The notes beneath the pieces were generated by a model that saw nothing but the letters and a program-made list of their open reading frames with translations, was not told where the DNA came from and made no database searches. A program made the translations under genes and the position numbers. A stretch of DNA of 64,000 nt from Culex pipiens pallens (Eukaryota > Arthropoda > Insecta > Diptera > Culicidae): positions 66,879,665-66,943,664 of the forward strand of contig NC_068937.1 in assembly GCF_016801865.2 (NCBI RefSeq), in the 5' to 3' direction. This document shows positions 32,625 to 43,835 of this stretch, piece after piece (position 1 is the first letter of the stretch; every line of letters begins with the position of its first letter).

Positions 32625-34160
32625 TTGCCAAAACAAGTATGGTTCGGAAAATGTCCCCCCGGGAGGACCTCCCAGAGGGAACCGGCCACCATAGACAAAC
32701 AGACGTGACTCTCCATACAAATTATTTTTGAAATCCATCGTCCTTCATCAAATCTCCAAATCACGGCGACGTTAGCGCTGCCTGGTGAGCTTATGCCGAA
32801 GCTCAGCCCAAACACACCAATACAAACCCATTACTGTCATGTGTCATGTCAGTGTATGCGTGAGACAATCAAGCCTTAACGATTGTAAACATTAGCAGCT
32901 GATTCGAAATAATGTTGTTGTTGCTGATCATCAGTAACAAAATCAAAATAAATAAATCAAGACCGACGGCCGAAAATGACGGTGGGTCGGTTCCGTTTCC
33001 GATGGCAGAACCTCGTGAGGCAAATCATGTGGCAGCACCTGCAGCGATGCAAACACAATGACAGAAACCACACCACTGGTCCTCCCCGTTGCTTGCATGT
33101 TCCGTCTAAGATTCCTCCTCCACCGAAAACATGAACCATTACACCTGACACCATCATCAACAAGATATCCCGGTCACGAAAACACTAGTAGTGGCCACCG
33201 GAATAGGAAAATCCAATTCAAAACTAACGGAATTGATCCCCACGATAGGCGTTTGGAAACACCTGCAGGTAGCGTGTCCACGGCGCAATTATGTTGCCAG
33301 CCAACAAAACCAAATGGGCCGAATGAGACGAAAAAAATCGCGAAGAGTGGCGCTCACGATCGACGCAACATCGTCAAAATGCCAAAAGGACGACCAGCAG
33401 CAGCAATCTGAGCAGCAGTCCGCGAAGGATAAGCAGGTTGCTCCGAAGGAGATGACTCCACCACAGGATCCAGCCTATCTGGTTAATAGTGGGGTAAAGG
33501 GTATGCCCTCGCTAGTCAGACGCTCATCTGACTCTGGCCGAAACTTCCCCAAATTTGACCCGCAAAGTCTGGATAGTGGATTACCGTTGGATTTTCTGAA
33601 TTTCATTATATTTTTTTTGTTTTCATTTGCTGCCTCACACGTGCTCACGCTCAACCTAAAAACTAAAAAAAACCACGCATCACACACACTGAGAAAAGAC
33701 GGGCGAGTTGTCACGACAGCAGCGCCATCATTGCCGGGTGAGTGGATGCCGAAACAAAATTGCATTTGAAATAGCCGTTTTTGAAGGACGATGGTTCGGC
33801 ACTCGAGTGTCCCGTCTGTTTGTCTGTGCGGCCACTCTAGGTTGTGACCACCATAATCAAAATGGTAATTTTCATGTCCAGTATCAAAACCATGAATTTT
33901 GATACCCATATTGCCCCTAGTCGTATGGTTCGATTAATGTCCCCCCGGTAGAAACATCCCGAGGGCACTGGCTACTCCGGGTGTGGCCAATCCGGTCAAA
34001 ATGGCAATTTTCATACCAGTTTCAAAAACCATGAATTTTGATACCCATATTGCCCCAAGTCGTATGGTTCGATTAATGTCCCGCCGGTAGAACCTTCCCC
34101 AGGGCACTGGCCACTCCGGGTGTGGCCAATAGCCTATAAATGTGGTCCCAACCCCATTGC
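32625..34160. repeat. 140-bp unit family, block in first orientation (interrupted)
   Basis: Units are marked by AGTCGTATGGTTCG, ATGTCCCCCCGGTAGAA and CACTCCGGGTGTGGCC. A diverged unit at 32632-32700 is separated by the coding-like patch from clear units at 33850-34130. Confidence 0.65.
32976..33510 (+). other. Coding-like patch of unknown identity (possible exon or decayed gene)
   Basis: GC content rises and triplet-like sequence appears in shifting frames. The first is a 52-codon ORF, 32976-33134 (MTVGRFRFRWQNLVRQ...). Another frame then gives SSTRYPGHENTSSGHRNRK and LETPAGSVSTAQ up to about 33410. A third gives QQQSEQQSAKDKQVAPKEMT and PPQDPAYLVNSG up to a possible donor (GGTAAAGG at 33491). 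No family is recognised. It could be an exon pair with a missed intron, a 5' leader, or a pseudogene with frameshifts. Confidence 0.3.
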
Positions 34161-34250
34161 CTTAAATCATTCTGGTTTTTCGGTGAACGTCCTAACAATC
34201 TTCATTAGAACAGAATTCCTCCCAATTTAGTGCACAAACTGTGTCTTTCA

Positions 34251-34365
<115 letters not shown>

Positions 34366-35593
34366 CAATAAAACTACCACCGTTGATCCGTCTTTGATGA
34401 AACCACGATAGGCACTGTAATTTTCTGAGGCTAAGTGCTAGCTTAAATAGTTCGCATGAAATGTGGCAACAGTGGTGCAACATTCTCGCGTGACAGTTCC
34501 ACGAAAGCAGGAGAGGAGGCAAAAAACCGGGGGGACATTAATCGAACCATACGACTTGGGGCAATATGGGTATCAAAATTCATGGTTTTTGAAACTGGTA
34601 ATGAAAATGGCCATTCTGACCGGATTGGCCACACCCGGAGTGGCCAGTGCCCTGGGGAAGGTTCTACCGGGGGGACATTAATCGAACCATACGACTTGGG
34701 GCAATATGGGTATCAAAATTCATGATTTTAGAAACTGGTAATGAAAATGGCCATTTTGACCGGATTGACCACACCCGGAGTGGCCAGTGCCCTGGGGAAG
34801 GTTCTACCGGAGGGACATGAATCGAACCATACGACTTGGGGCAATATGAGTATCAAAATTCATGGTTTTTGAAACTGGTAATGAAAATGGCCATTTTGAC
34901 CGGATTGGCCACACCCGGAGTGGCCAGTGCCCTGGGGAAGGTTCTACCGGGGGGACATGAATCGAACCATACGACTTGGGGCAATATGGGTATCAAAATT
35001 CATGGTTTTTGAAACTGGTAATGAAAATGGCCACACCCGGAGTGGTCAATGCCCTGGAGAAGGTTCTACCGGGGGGGACATTAATCGAACCATACGACTT
35101 GGGGCAATTTTGATACCCATATTACCCCAAGTCGTATAGTTCGGTAAATGTCCCCCCGGTAGGACCTTCCTCCAAGGCAATGGCCTCTCCGGGTGTGGCC
35201 AATCCGGTCAAAATGGCCATTTTCATTACCAGTTTCAAAAACCATGAATTTTGATACCCATATTGCCCCAAGTCGTATGGTTCGATAAATGTCCCCCCGG
35301 TAGAACCTTCCCAAGGGCAATGGCCACTCCGGGTGTGGCCAATCCGGTCAAAATGGCCATTTTCATAACCAGTTTCAAAAACCATGAATTTTGATACTAA
35401 TCCTGTAAAAATTGCCATTTTCATTACCAGCATCAAAAACCATGAATTTTGGTACCCATATTGCCCCAAGTCGTATGGTTCGATTCATGTCCCCCCGGTA
35501 GAACCTTCCCCAGGGTACTGGCCACTCCGGGTGTGGTCAATCCAGTTAAAATGGCCATTTTCATTACCAGTTTCAAAAAGCATGAATTTTGAT

Positions 35594-35992
35594 CAAAAAT
35601 CAAACCATCCGCATTAACGACCCCCGGGTCTTTTGTGGTCTCTATTGCAAGTTTCTGCTCGAACCTAGGAGTCCGAAGGCTTGAATGGGGAGAGCACCCA
35701 AACCTCTATTTACTCCAAGGAACCTCCCACTCCAGTGTTTGAACTGACGACCTTTGGATTGCGAGTCCAACCGCCGCCAGCGATTCCACCGGAGTAGGCT
35801 TGGTTTGGTGTGTTGTTTGTACTTATGGCATGGAGACGACTCCTACACCTGGAATGACTTAACGGTCTAACAACCAAGGCCGGGACCGACATTTTACTTC
35901 CTCATCCGATGGAAGGTTGGAGCAGATGGGAATCGAACCCAGAATCATCCGCTTACAAAGCGGACAGCGTAACCATTCGGCCACACACGCAC
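35594..35992 (-). mobile_element. Dimeric tRNA-related SINE (~400 bp)
   Basis: TTTTGAT flanks it at 35587-35593 and 35993-35999, a likely target duplication. On the minus strand it begins with a tRNA-like head (A box TGGCCGAATGG, B box GGTTCGATTCC, hairpin CCGCTTTGTAAGCGG) closely related to 880-950. Next comes GAAGTAAAATGTCGGTCCCG, the same core as in the SINE at 17081-17302. A second tRNA-like part follows (GGCGGTTGGACTCGCAATCC, GGTCGTCAGTTCAAAC). It lies inside the 140-bp foldback. Confidence 0.75.
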
Positions 35993-36744
35993 TTTTGATA
36001 CTAATCCTGTAAAAATGGCCATTTTCATTACCAGCATCAAAAACCATGAATGTTGATACCTATATTGGCCCAAGTCGTATGGTTCGATAAATGTCCCCCC
36101 GGTAGAACCTCCCTCAGGACAATGGTCACTCCGGGTGTGGCCAATCCTGTCAAAATGACAATTTTCATTACCAGTATCAAAAACCATGAATTTTGATACC
36201 CACATTGCCCAAATTTGTATGGTTCGATAAATGTCCCCGGCAACATGGTGCAAATTTTGCCTCGTCTCCTGCTTTCTTGGAACTGTCACGCGAGAATGTT
36301 GCACCACTGTTGCCACATTTCATGCGACCTATTTAAGCTAGCACTTAGCCTCTGAACAATTTTACTTTTGACCGAGCCTCTGGCAGAGACGGATCCACGG
36401 TGGTAATTTTATTGCTCACACACACATGTACACATTGAAAGACACAAGTTGTGCACCAACTTGGGAGGAATTTTGTTCTAACGAAGATTGTTAGGACGGT
36501 CACTCGAAAACCAGAATGATTTGGGGCAATGGGGTTGGGATCAAACTGGTAGGATATTGGCCACACCCGGAGTGGCCATGGCCCTGGGGAAGGTTCTACC
36601 GGGGACATTTATCGAACCATACAAATTTGGGCAATATGGGTATCAAAATTCAGGGTTTTTGATACTGGTAATGAAAATTGCCATTTTGACAGGATTGGCC
36701 ACACCCGGAGTGGCCATTGCACAGTGTTCGGAATGGCAACATTA

Positions 36745-37134
36745 AGTGGAATAAATTGATTACTTCTTTATTTGACGTCCTAGCCAAATAGTGTCTTGGG
36801 AAGAGTGGTTGTACTTGATAAGGGCTATCTTTTGAAGTTATTGACATACAGGGTGACGACCTTCCAGGGTGTCAAACAAAAACTAACTTTGTTGGATGAC
36901 GTTGTAGGGCTTTGGTGTCTTCGGCAAAGTTGTAGAGGAGAAAATTTCATGAAGGTTTGTCGAAGGCGCCAAATTTGTAGTTCTTAATCTACTCGAGACA
37001 TACGCCATTTTTGCAAAAATGACCCAAAAAGCACTTTTTTTGTGATAACTCAAAATGTTAGCATTTTAGCGGACTACTATGTTCTGAAGAGTAGTTTATG
37101 ACATAAAATTACACATCTTTGCAATTTATTGAAA
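36745..37134. other. Non-coding dispersed repeat piece
   Basis: Shares GGTGTCTTCGGCAAAGTTGTAG (36920-36941) with 21399-21420. No coding potential is seen. Confidence 0.4.
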
Positions 37135-37937
37135 AATTGTGTCGCGTCGTGGCCTTGGGAGTTTGGCACTCAGTCGTGTGGTGTTCGTAGGGGAGATCGG
37201 TTGGAGAATCGACGCGCGAGAATCCGCGAGAAAGTGCTAGAAGATTCTGGAATTTATTGAAAAATTATATCGCGTCGTGGCCTTGGGAGTTTGGCCCTCA
37301 GTCGTGTGGTGTTCGTGAGGGAGATCGGTTGGAGAATCGACGCGCGAGAATCCGCGAGAAAGTGCTGGAAGATTCTGGAATTTATTGAAAAATTATATCG
37401 CGTCGTGGCCTTGGGAGTTTGGCCCTCAGTCGTGTGGTGTTCGTGTGGGAAATCGGTTGGAGAATGACGCGCGAGAATCCGCGAGAAATTGCTAGAAGAT
37501 TCTGGAATTCATTGAAAAATTGTGTCGCGTCGTGGCTTTGGGAGTTTGGCCCTCAGTCGTGTGGTGTTCGTGGGGGAGATCGGTTGGAGAATCGACGCGC
37601 GAGAATCCGCGAGAAAGTGCTAGAAGATTCTGAAATTCATTGAAAATATGTGTCGCGTCGTGGCCTTGGGAGTTTGGCCCTCAGTCGTGTGGTGTTCGTG
37701 GGGGAGATCGGTTGGAGAATCGACGCGCGAGAATCCGCGAGAAAGTGCTAGAAGATTCTGAAATTCATTGAAAATATGTGTCGCGTCGTGGCCTTGGGAG
37801 TTTGGCCCTCAGTCGTGTGGTGTTCGTGGGGGAGATCGGTTGGAGAATCGACGCGCGAGAATCCGCGAGAAAGTGCTAGAAGATTCTGGAGTTCATTGAA
37901 AAATTGTGTCGCGTCGTGGCCTTGGGAGTTTGGCCCT
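37135..37937. repeat. ~127-bp tandem array, ~6.3 copies
   Basis: The unit contains TCGCGTCGTGGCCTTGGGAG, GTGTGGTGTTCGTGGGGGAG and ATCGACGCGCGAGAATCCGC. CGCGTCGTGG recurs at 37143, 37271, 37399, 37526, 37654, 37781 and 37908. The array is cut in mid-unit at 37937 by a candidate LTR. Confidence 0.92.
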
Positions 37938-38282
37938 TGTAGGGATTATGGGTTGCAGGATTGAATATGTAATAAATTATTAAATGAGTATTTATTATAA
38001 GATTGATATAATTCATAAATAAGAGTTAAGAGCGCAACAAAAAGTGCGCACCTTCATGAATATTGCCTTGTTAGCTAATTGTGGATTGAGTGCGAGAGCG
38101 CGCTAGCGAGCTGCGAGAGAGAACAACGAGCGAGAAAACAACGAGATGCGCGCGGCCGGCGAAAGAGAGAATGAAGATTGTCAAATCAGTTTTGTGGTTA
38201 ATTTCTGTGGAATAAGACGTGTTGTTTGTTAATTGCAAAATATCTGTGTTTTTATTATAAAAGAAAGTCCCCGATCACTACA
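37938..38282 (+). mobile_element. Candidate long terminal repeat (345 bp) with adjacent primer-binding-like site
   Basis: The segment starts TGTAGGGATTATG and ends GATCACTACA (TG...CA), and it interrupts the 127-bp array in mid-unit. A TATAAAAG box lies at 38256-38263. Immediately after it comes A-TGGCACAGTCCGG, which has the TGG start expected for a tRNA primer-binding site. No second copy or internal ORF is found before the gap at 39756, so the element would be decayed or cut by the gap. Alternatively, ATGGCACAGTCCG followed by GTAAGT could be the first coding exon of a host gene. Confidence 0.45.
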
Positions 38283-38299
38283 ATGGCACAGTCCGGTAA

Positions 38300-39755
38300 G
38301 TCGAACCTTTTGATTCATGAAAGATCATTTGTTTTGCTTGAATTGTTGTGTTGTGAAATCTAACAGTTTTGTTTACCTGCCAGGATGCAGGTCCAAAGTT
38401 TCGCTTTGTTGTTTTCCCTGTGTTTTGAAACAGGTAGATTTTTGCTTGAACTTGTTATTTGAAATTGATAAAAGGCATAAAACTATCTGCGATAATTGAC
38501 GGTCTTAAATTTAATGAATGATTTGCTTGTTGTTGTGATATTGGGAACGAATGTTTTGTTTTGAAGTAGTAAATTTGGCTTTTCGTTGTGATAATTGAAA
38601 ACCAATGTTTTATTCTAAGTTTATGGTGGAATTTGAAGGCAAATAATTTGCTCAAAATTTGATTGTTTTTTTACAATCACATTTTTGCTTTAGATTTGAT
38701 TGTTGTTTTATAATTTGACAAAAGATTTGACAAGATTGTGGAAATTGAAAATCAATATTTCGTTTTGAATCTGATGGAGGATTAGTTTGCGATTGAAGGT
38801 AGATAATTTGTTTTTAATTTAGTTATTGTTTTGGTAATTGAAATCAAATTTGTTGTTTGAATTTTATTGTTGTTATTATAATTGACGACCAATGTTTTGT
38901 TTTGAATTTGATGCAAAATTTGATTGTTATGGATTGTTGTTATTATTGATGATCATGATCATTATTTTTATTTTTTTATTTTGGATTGGATTCTGGTTAC
39001 TTTGGTAATTGAAGACCAATGTTTATTTTTGAATAAGATAAATATTTGCTTCTTGAAAGTTTTGTTTTAAATTTAATGAAAGATATGCTTGTTGTGGCAA
39101 TGACTTAATGCAAAGTCCAACAAAATCACAAATTACAAAATTTACAGGTTTAATTTTGATTGAAAGATTTGATTTGAATTCCCTCATGAATTAAAGACCA
39201 ATGTTTTGTTATGATAAGATGACAAATTTGCTTATTTTTGCGATAAATGAAAACTAATATTTTGTTTCGAGTAAGATACGAGGTTTGATTGATATTGTGG
39301 TAATCGAAAACCAGTTATTATTTTGAATATGATGATAGATTTGCTTTTTGTTGTGGCAATCGAAGGCCAAAATTTGTTTTCTGAATTTGAGTATTGTTAT
39401 TATAGAACGGTATTTTTATTCGGTTTTACATTTCATGCAATATTTGATTGTTGTTTTATGATGGGCAATTTTGAGTTTTAAATTTGACGCAATATTTGAT
39501 TGTTTATATGGTAATTGATGACCAATGTTTTGTTTTGAAGTTGATGCAAAATTTGATTATTAATTTTATGGTTAATGAAAAATTTTTAGTTCTCATTTGA
39601 ATGAAGATTTGATTGTTGTTATTATTGACGATAAATTTTTACTGTGAATTTGATGCAATATTAGATTGTTGCTTGATGCTGTGGAAATTGAAAACTATCG
39701 TTTTAAAATTCTAATGAAAATTTTATAGATTTATGCAGAAATTGACAAACAATGT
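38300..39755. repeat. Degenerate tandem-like repeat rich in ATTTGATTGTTGTT and CCAATGTTTTGTTTTGAA
   Basis: The motifs GACCAATGTTTTGTTTTGAA and GATGCAAAATTTGATTG alternate every ~60-75 bases with heavy divergence up to the gap. Strong T/G strand bias is evident. No genes are seen. Confidence 0.6.
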
Positions 39756-39855
39756 NNNNNNNNNNNNNNNNNNNNNNNNNNNNNNNNNNNNNNNNNNNNN
39801 NNNNNNNNNNNNNNNNNNNNNNNNNNNNNNNNNNNNNNNNNNNNNNNNNNNNNNN
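39756..39855. other. Assembly gap (100 N)
   Basis: Exactly 100 N, the usual placeholder for a gap of unknown size. Open frames through it are meaningless. Confidence 1.
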
Positions 39856-39906
39856 AGGATTGTGCATGCAAAAATATTGAGTGAAGGGTCGCGCTGGACG
39901 GGGAGG
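39856..39906. repeat. ~115-bp tandem repeat, piece left of the LTR element
   Basis: AGGATTGTGCATGCAAAAAT, ATTGAGTGAAGGG and CGCTGGACGGGGAGG match units at 45107-45360. The LTR element therefore landed in this array. Confidence 0.9.
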
Positions 39907-40164
39907 TGTAGCGTGTGAACTACTCAACGTGATAAAATACACGATCGAGCACTGCACACGTCTGCAAATTCCATAACTCGACCAGGACGGTCCCACAGCA
40001 TCAAATTACTATTGGGCTGTGTCTGGATCGTAAGCGACTTCAAGTGTCTCCAACCAGGGAGCAGCAATCGAATTTGTTTTGAATAAAGTCAGTCTAACTT
40101 AGAACCTCAAAGAGTTGGGACATAAATTAATATCACGTCCCGACTTCATCGTAGATTCCGTACA
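39907..40164 (+). repeat. 5' LTR
   Basis: Begins TGTAGCGTGTGAACTACTC and ends GATTCCGTACA. AATAAA-like TGAATAAAGTC near the 3' side may serve polyadenylation. Confidence 0.95.
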
Positions 40165-40181
40165 TGGCGACCGTGACAGGA
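40165..40181 (+). promoter_or_regulatory. Primer-binding site
   Basis: TGGCGACCGTGACAGG abuts the 5' LTR. TGGCGACCGTGACA is the arginine-tRNA type site I associate with 412 and mdg1 elements. Confidence 0.8.
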
Positions 40182-40206
40182 CTAGATAGATAACATAGAT
40201 GACATA

Positions 40207-40434
40207 ATGGGAAAACCGCAATCAAAAGCGCAGTCGACTGGCGACCCACAAATCGCCATAATAAACGTGCTGGAACAACACTCAATATATCACGAGCAGC
40301 AAACGTTGCTGCTGTGGGTATTGCTCGGAATTGTAGCCGTGCTAATTTTACTCGCGGTGTGCCGAAAATGGATTAGGTGGCACCGGGCGGAGGCTTTAAG
40401 GGCTGCCCGGTCAGTAATGAACATGAATGCGTGA
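40207..40434 (+). CDS. Small membrane-type ORF in the LTR-element leader
   Basis: 75 residues, MGKPQSKAQSTGD at the N-terminus (a possible Gly-2 myristoylation context), then a hydrophobic helix at ~38-57 (LLLWVLLGIVAVLILLAV) and a basic tail. The ATG follows the primer-binding site by 25 bases. I recall similar small ORFs ahead of gag in some insect gypsy-like elements but cannot name the family. Its role is unknown; membrane targeting is an inference. It could be chance, but the ordered hydrophobic and basic layout argues for a real peptide. Confidence 0.45.
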   Translation: MGKPQSKAQSTGDPQIAIINVLEQHSIYHEQQTLLLWVLLGIVAVLILLAVCRKWIRWHRAEALRAARSVMNMNA

Positions 40435-41247
40435 AGCAGAAGAATGAACATGAATGTGTGAAGCAGAAGGAAAAATATAAAGGAAAACAATGTCCAAAAG
40501 TGTCATCGAAAAAAAAAACAAAACAAAAATAACTATATGAATATAAACGGAAAAACCGACGAAAAACGAACATAAATGGTCGAAAAGTAGAAAAACACTT
40601 CAAACGCGAGTGCAAAGGCAGTGGAGAGAAAGTCGTCTTGTGTGCAAAAGTATGCAGAAAATCGCCTAATGCCATTTCGGACTGTTCAAATCCCGGTGTC
40701 AGAAGCTGCTGTTCATCGCCCCGAGTGCGGCCCGAATGTGATCAGTGCAGATTTTGGTTCCACCGCCCCGAGTGCGGACTGAACGTGATCGGTGTGAATT
40801 TTGATTGGAGCTTCCAGACCTTCCGGTGGTAGATGCCGCTGTCCACCGCCCCGATACCACCGCCCCGAGTGCGGACTGAACGTGATCGGTGTGAATTTTG
40901 ATTGGAGCTTCCAGACCTCCCGGTGGTAGATGCCGCTGTCCACCGCCCCGATACCACCGCCCCGAGTGCGGCCTGAACGTGGTCGGTGTGGATTTCGATT
41001 CGGGATTAACGTGCGCGTAGGCTGAAGTTTCGGACTTCCCCCCCACCCCTGATGAGGGCACAAAGAGCATCTGACGCAACAACCATCTGGAGTAATAAGA
41101 TAAGTTCCCTAGTAATTTTTTTTTGTTACTAAACATAGGCTAAGTCCAAATTCTGCATCGTTTTAGTCATAGACAAGATCTAATTTAGATCTATTTTTGT
41201 GTTTCTGCAACGTTTTCCTGACAAGTTTTTTTTAATAATGAAGTTAA

Positions 41248-42360
41248 ATGGATTATACATCCATAATTCAGGAAAATATTGGAAAATTAAATAGACTATT
41301 ATTAACAGTTACAAAGAATCCATATAGGAAATTTTTAATAAAAACATTAGTTAATAAACAAATAGTCGCTAAAAAAATATACGAAGAAACTAATGAACTA
41401 CTCGTTGAATATGAAACAAAAATCCCATTAAGGGACTTAGAATTTTATATAAAAGCATTGAGGAGTGGAATCACTCAAATAAATGAAACTATACTAAAAA
41501 AGTTAGCAGAGCAAAAACATCTCCTAACGCTAAAAAGTGTTGCGCTAGCAATCATTTTTATTTTTCGGTCAAGAAAAAGTCTAATCAAAAATATAATAAT
41601 GGCAGCGCCCAAATTCGATATTAAATTGGGAACAAACCTTGTTCAGGTGTTTGACGGTAATCCGGAAACCCTGGAAACATTTATCGCCTCGGCAGATCTG
41701 TTCGAGGATTTTATAAATGCTGAATTTCAAACAGCAACAGACCCTCAAAAAGCGGCGGCACAGGTAACTCTAGTAAAAATTTTTAAAACTAGGTTGTCTG
41801 GTGACGCTAGAGATGCAGCAAGCTCAAAAGCTACAAAAGATGAAATCGTAGCGGTACTAAGAGAACAATGTTCATCCACTACGACATCGGACAATATTAC
41901 CGCCAAATTGAAAACCCTCAAACAAAAGGATTCCGCAGAAACTTTTTGTAAAGAGGTTGAGAAAATGGCCAACCAACTTAAGATACTTTACATTAAGGAG
42001 CAGATTCCAGCCGAAAAGGCTAGTGAAATGGCTACTAAAAGGGGAGTTGAAGCTCTAATTGAAGGAATAAAAAATGCTGAGACGAAGACCATCTTGAAGG
42101 CGGGAACTTTCGTTAAATTGAACGATGCCTGCCAAAAGGTGATCGAGAACAGCAACACGACCAACTCGAGCGTCAATGCCCAAGTTTTTGCGGCTAGAAA
42201 TCAGCAGCAAGGACGTGGTTCACGAGGTACTAATACTCGTGGTAATTTACCACGAAATAACTATTACGGAAGAAAAAACAAATACAAATTTAACCAACAT
42301 CACCAGGAAGGACAACGCGGTAACTGGAGACAACCCTCCAGATTCCACAGAGGAAACTAA
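41248..42360 (+). CDS. gag: Gag-like capsid protein of the LTR element
   Basis: 370 residues, uninterrupted. The first ~120 residues are basic and helical and include a hydrophobic stretch, VALAIIFIF, followed by RSRKS. An internal Met begins MAAPKFDIKLGTNLVQVF, close to the start of the retrotransposon capsid-like region (FDGNPETLETFIASADLFED... KTRLSGDARDAA). The C-terminus is Arg/Gly/Asn-rich (QQQGRGSRGTNTRGNLPRNN) with no CCHC zinc knuckle, as in the 412/mdg1 group, and should bind RNA. Protease follows in another frame. Confidence 0.85.
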   Translation: MDYTSIIQENIGKLNRLLLTVTKNPYRKFLIKTLVNKQIVAKKIYEETNELLVEYETKIPLRDLEFYIKALRSGITQINETILKKLAEQKHLLTLKSVALAIIFIFRSRKSLIKNIIMAAPKFDIKLGTNLVQVFDGNPETLETFIASADLFEDFINAEFQTATDPQKAAAQVTLVKIFKTRLSGDARDAASSKATKDEIVAVLREQCSSTTTSDNITAKLKTLKQKDSAETFCKEVEKMANQLKILYIKEQIPAEKASEMATKRGVEALIEGIKNAETKTILKAGTFVKLNDACQKVIENSNTTNSSVNAQVFAARNQQQGRGSRGTNTRGNLPRNNYYGRKNKYKFNQHHQEGQRGNWRQPSRFHRGN

Positions 42361-42550
42361 GAGGAAACAACGCAAGAGTGTTCTTTAACTCAGGAAACAC
42401 TCACGTTGATCCTTCAACCTATGTCGGTCAAGAACAACAACAACAGCAGGAAAACCCACAGAGAAACTTGGGGTTTCAACTCGGAAATCAGAGACCTCAA
42501 CAACTGGATCAGACACAGAACCAGGTGGCGTTAGCTCAGCTGATGCCCCG

Positions 42551-42700
42551 GTGGTAAACAAATTTTTTTCTGTTAGCACCGCTTATAGTAATTTTGTTAC
42601 ACTAAATATAGATGCTTCAGATAAACATCTTACTTTCCTTATCGACTCAGGAGCTGAAATATCGCTCATCGCTCATATCACTGAACCACGGCGCGATATT
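42551..42700 (+). pseudogene. pol (PR): Retroviral-type aspartic protease remnant
   Basis: FLIDSGAEISLIAH carries the DSG active-site signature of the pepsin-like retrotransposon protease. The frame then degenerates and runs into a deletion junction near 42700-42760, so the flap and C-terminal half are missing. Confidence 0.7.
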
Positions 42701-42760
42701 GTTCTCACATTTTTTTTGAGCTTCAACGACCGATTGTTATTCACGCACTTTTAAAAATAC

Positions 42761-43303
42761 TTGTTCTGTTTCGCGGCTTTGTCAAAAACCGATCACCGTC
42801 CACTCGTATATTTATTCTCTATGACAAATCCGTCATCAAAATTGACAAGGATGAGAATAGAACTAGAAGAGTACAGATTCTTTATCGAATACGTGAAAGG
42901 GAAAGAAAATGTCAGCGCTGACGCTCTCTCACGTATTTGTATTGATTCAGAGGATCTAAAAAACCTCACTTGTTTGCCAGTCCAAACAAGGAATATGATA
43001 AGACAACAAATGGAAACACAACTGAGTCACAAAACAGACACTAATCCATATGTAACAGAGATTGATCAACTCAAAGCATATGAATCAATTAATAACTTAG
43101 ATGCATTTAATATGCCTAAAGTTATTTTTGATTTTGATTCGGAAAATGTGTGTATACAGCTACTGACAAGAAACTTGAAAAGAATAATTGCACAAGAGCA
43201 AATATTCTACAAAGAAGAATGTTCAAACTTGCAAAAATGTCTGCAGACGTTGGAAAATATGGCCACAAGAATGAAAATAAAAAAAGTTAGCAATGAAAAG
43301 TGA
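42761..43303 (+). pseudogene. pol (RH): RNase H C-terminal end and tether of pol
   Basis: Starts within the RNase H end: SKTDHRPLVYLFSMTNPSSK, then RMRIELEEYRFFIEYVKGKE, then NVSADALSRI, a standard gypsy-type sequence. The whole RT (YxDD palm) and most of RNase H that should lie between protease and this point are absent. The deletion therefore joins ~42.7 kb directly to this segment. It continues as the linker to integrase, ending in an overlapping frame at 43293. Confidence 0.8.
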
Positions 43304-43673
43304 TGATAAACTATTCACAATAATTCCTCAAGAAAAATTCAAACAAGAATGTAATAAAATATTAAAAATGCTAACAATTATAATTTCTGTGCCGGCACAA
43401 ATTATAAAAGATGAGGAAAAAATACATAATATAATCTCTGAAAACCATGATGAGCCTACGGGTGGTCACATTGGTACGAGAAGATTACTAAAAAGAATAA
43501 GGTCAAAATATTATTGGAAAAACATGAAAAAGAGCATAGAACTTTACACAAAGCAATGTATTAAATGTCAACAAAGTAAACAAAAAAGGAAAACAAACGA
43601 AACTTATACACAAACAACAACCCCTGCAAAATGCTTCGATTTGGTGTCAATAGACACAATTGGTCCATTATAA
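43293..43673 (+). pseudogene. pol (IN-N): Integrase, N-terminal zinc-binding domain and start of core
   Basis: The HHCC domain is seen as HDEPTGGHIGTRRLLKRI, YYWKNMKKSI and CIKCQQSK. The core starts with DLVSIDTIGPL, containing the first catalytic Asp, and then meets a stop. About 160 inserted, non-homologous bases (43674-43835) separate it from the rest, so the integrase is broken. Confidence 0.8.
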
Positions 43674-43835
43674 CTGCCAGCGCCCTGTCTGGATCTATCC
43701 ACCATGTGACAAAAGGTTTGAAAAAACTGTTGTCGCGATCTTCAATTCTGTCTCTCCTCTTTCTGTCCTAGGTTAGTTTAATATTTCTCGCCGCTAATTG
43801 CCAATATAAGCAAATAATTATAATTAATCAAATCA

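Noticed and set aside
34456..36745. Several 60-120-residue proteins on both strands
   Set aside because: They repeat the same peptide (YDLGQYGYQNSWFLKLV) because they read through 140-bp satellite units.
39703..39996. ORFs crossing the first gap
   Set aside because: They contain ~33 unknown residues from N and part of an LTR read in the wrong sense. The same holds for ORFs across 53596-53695.
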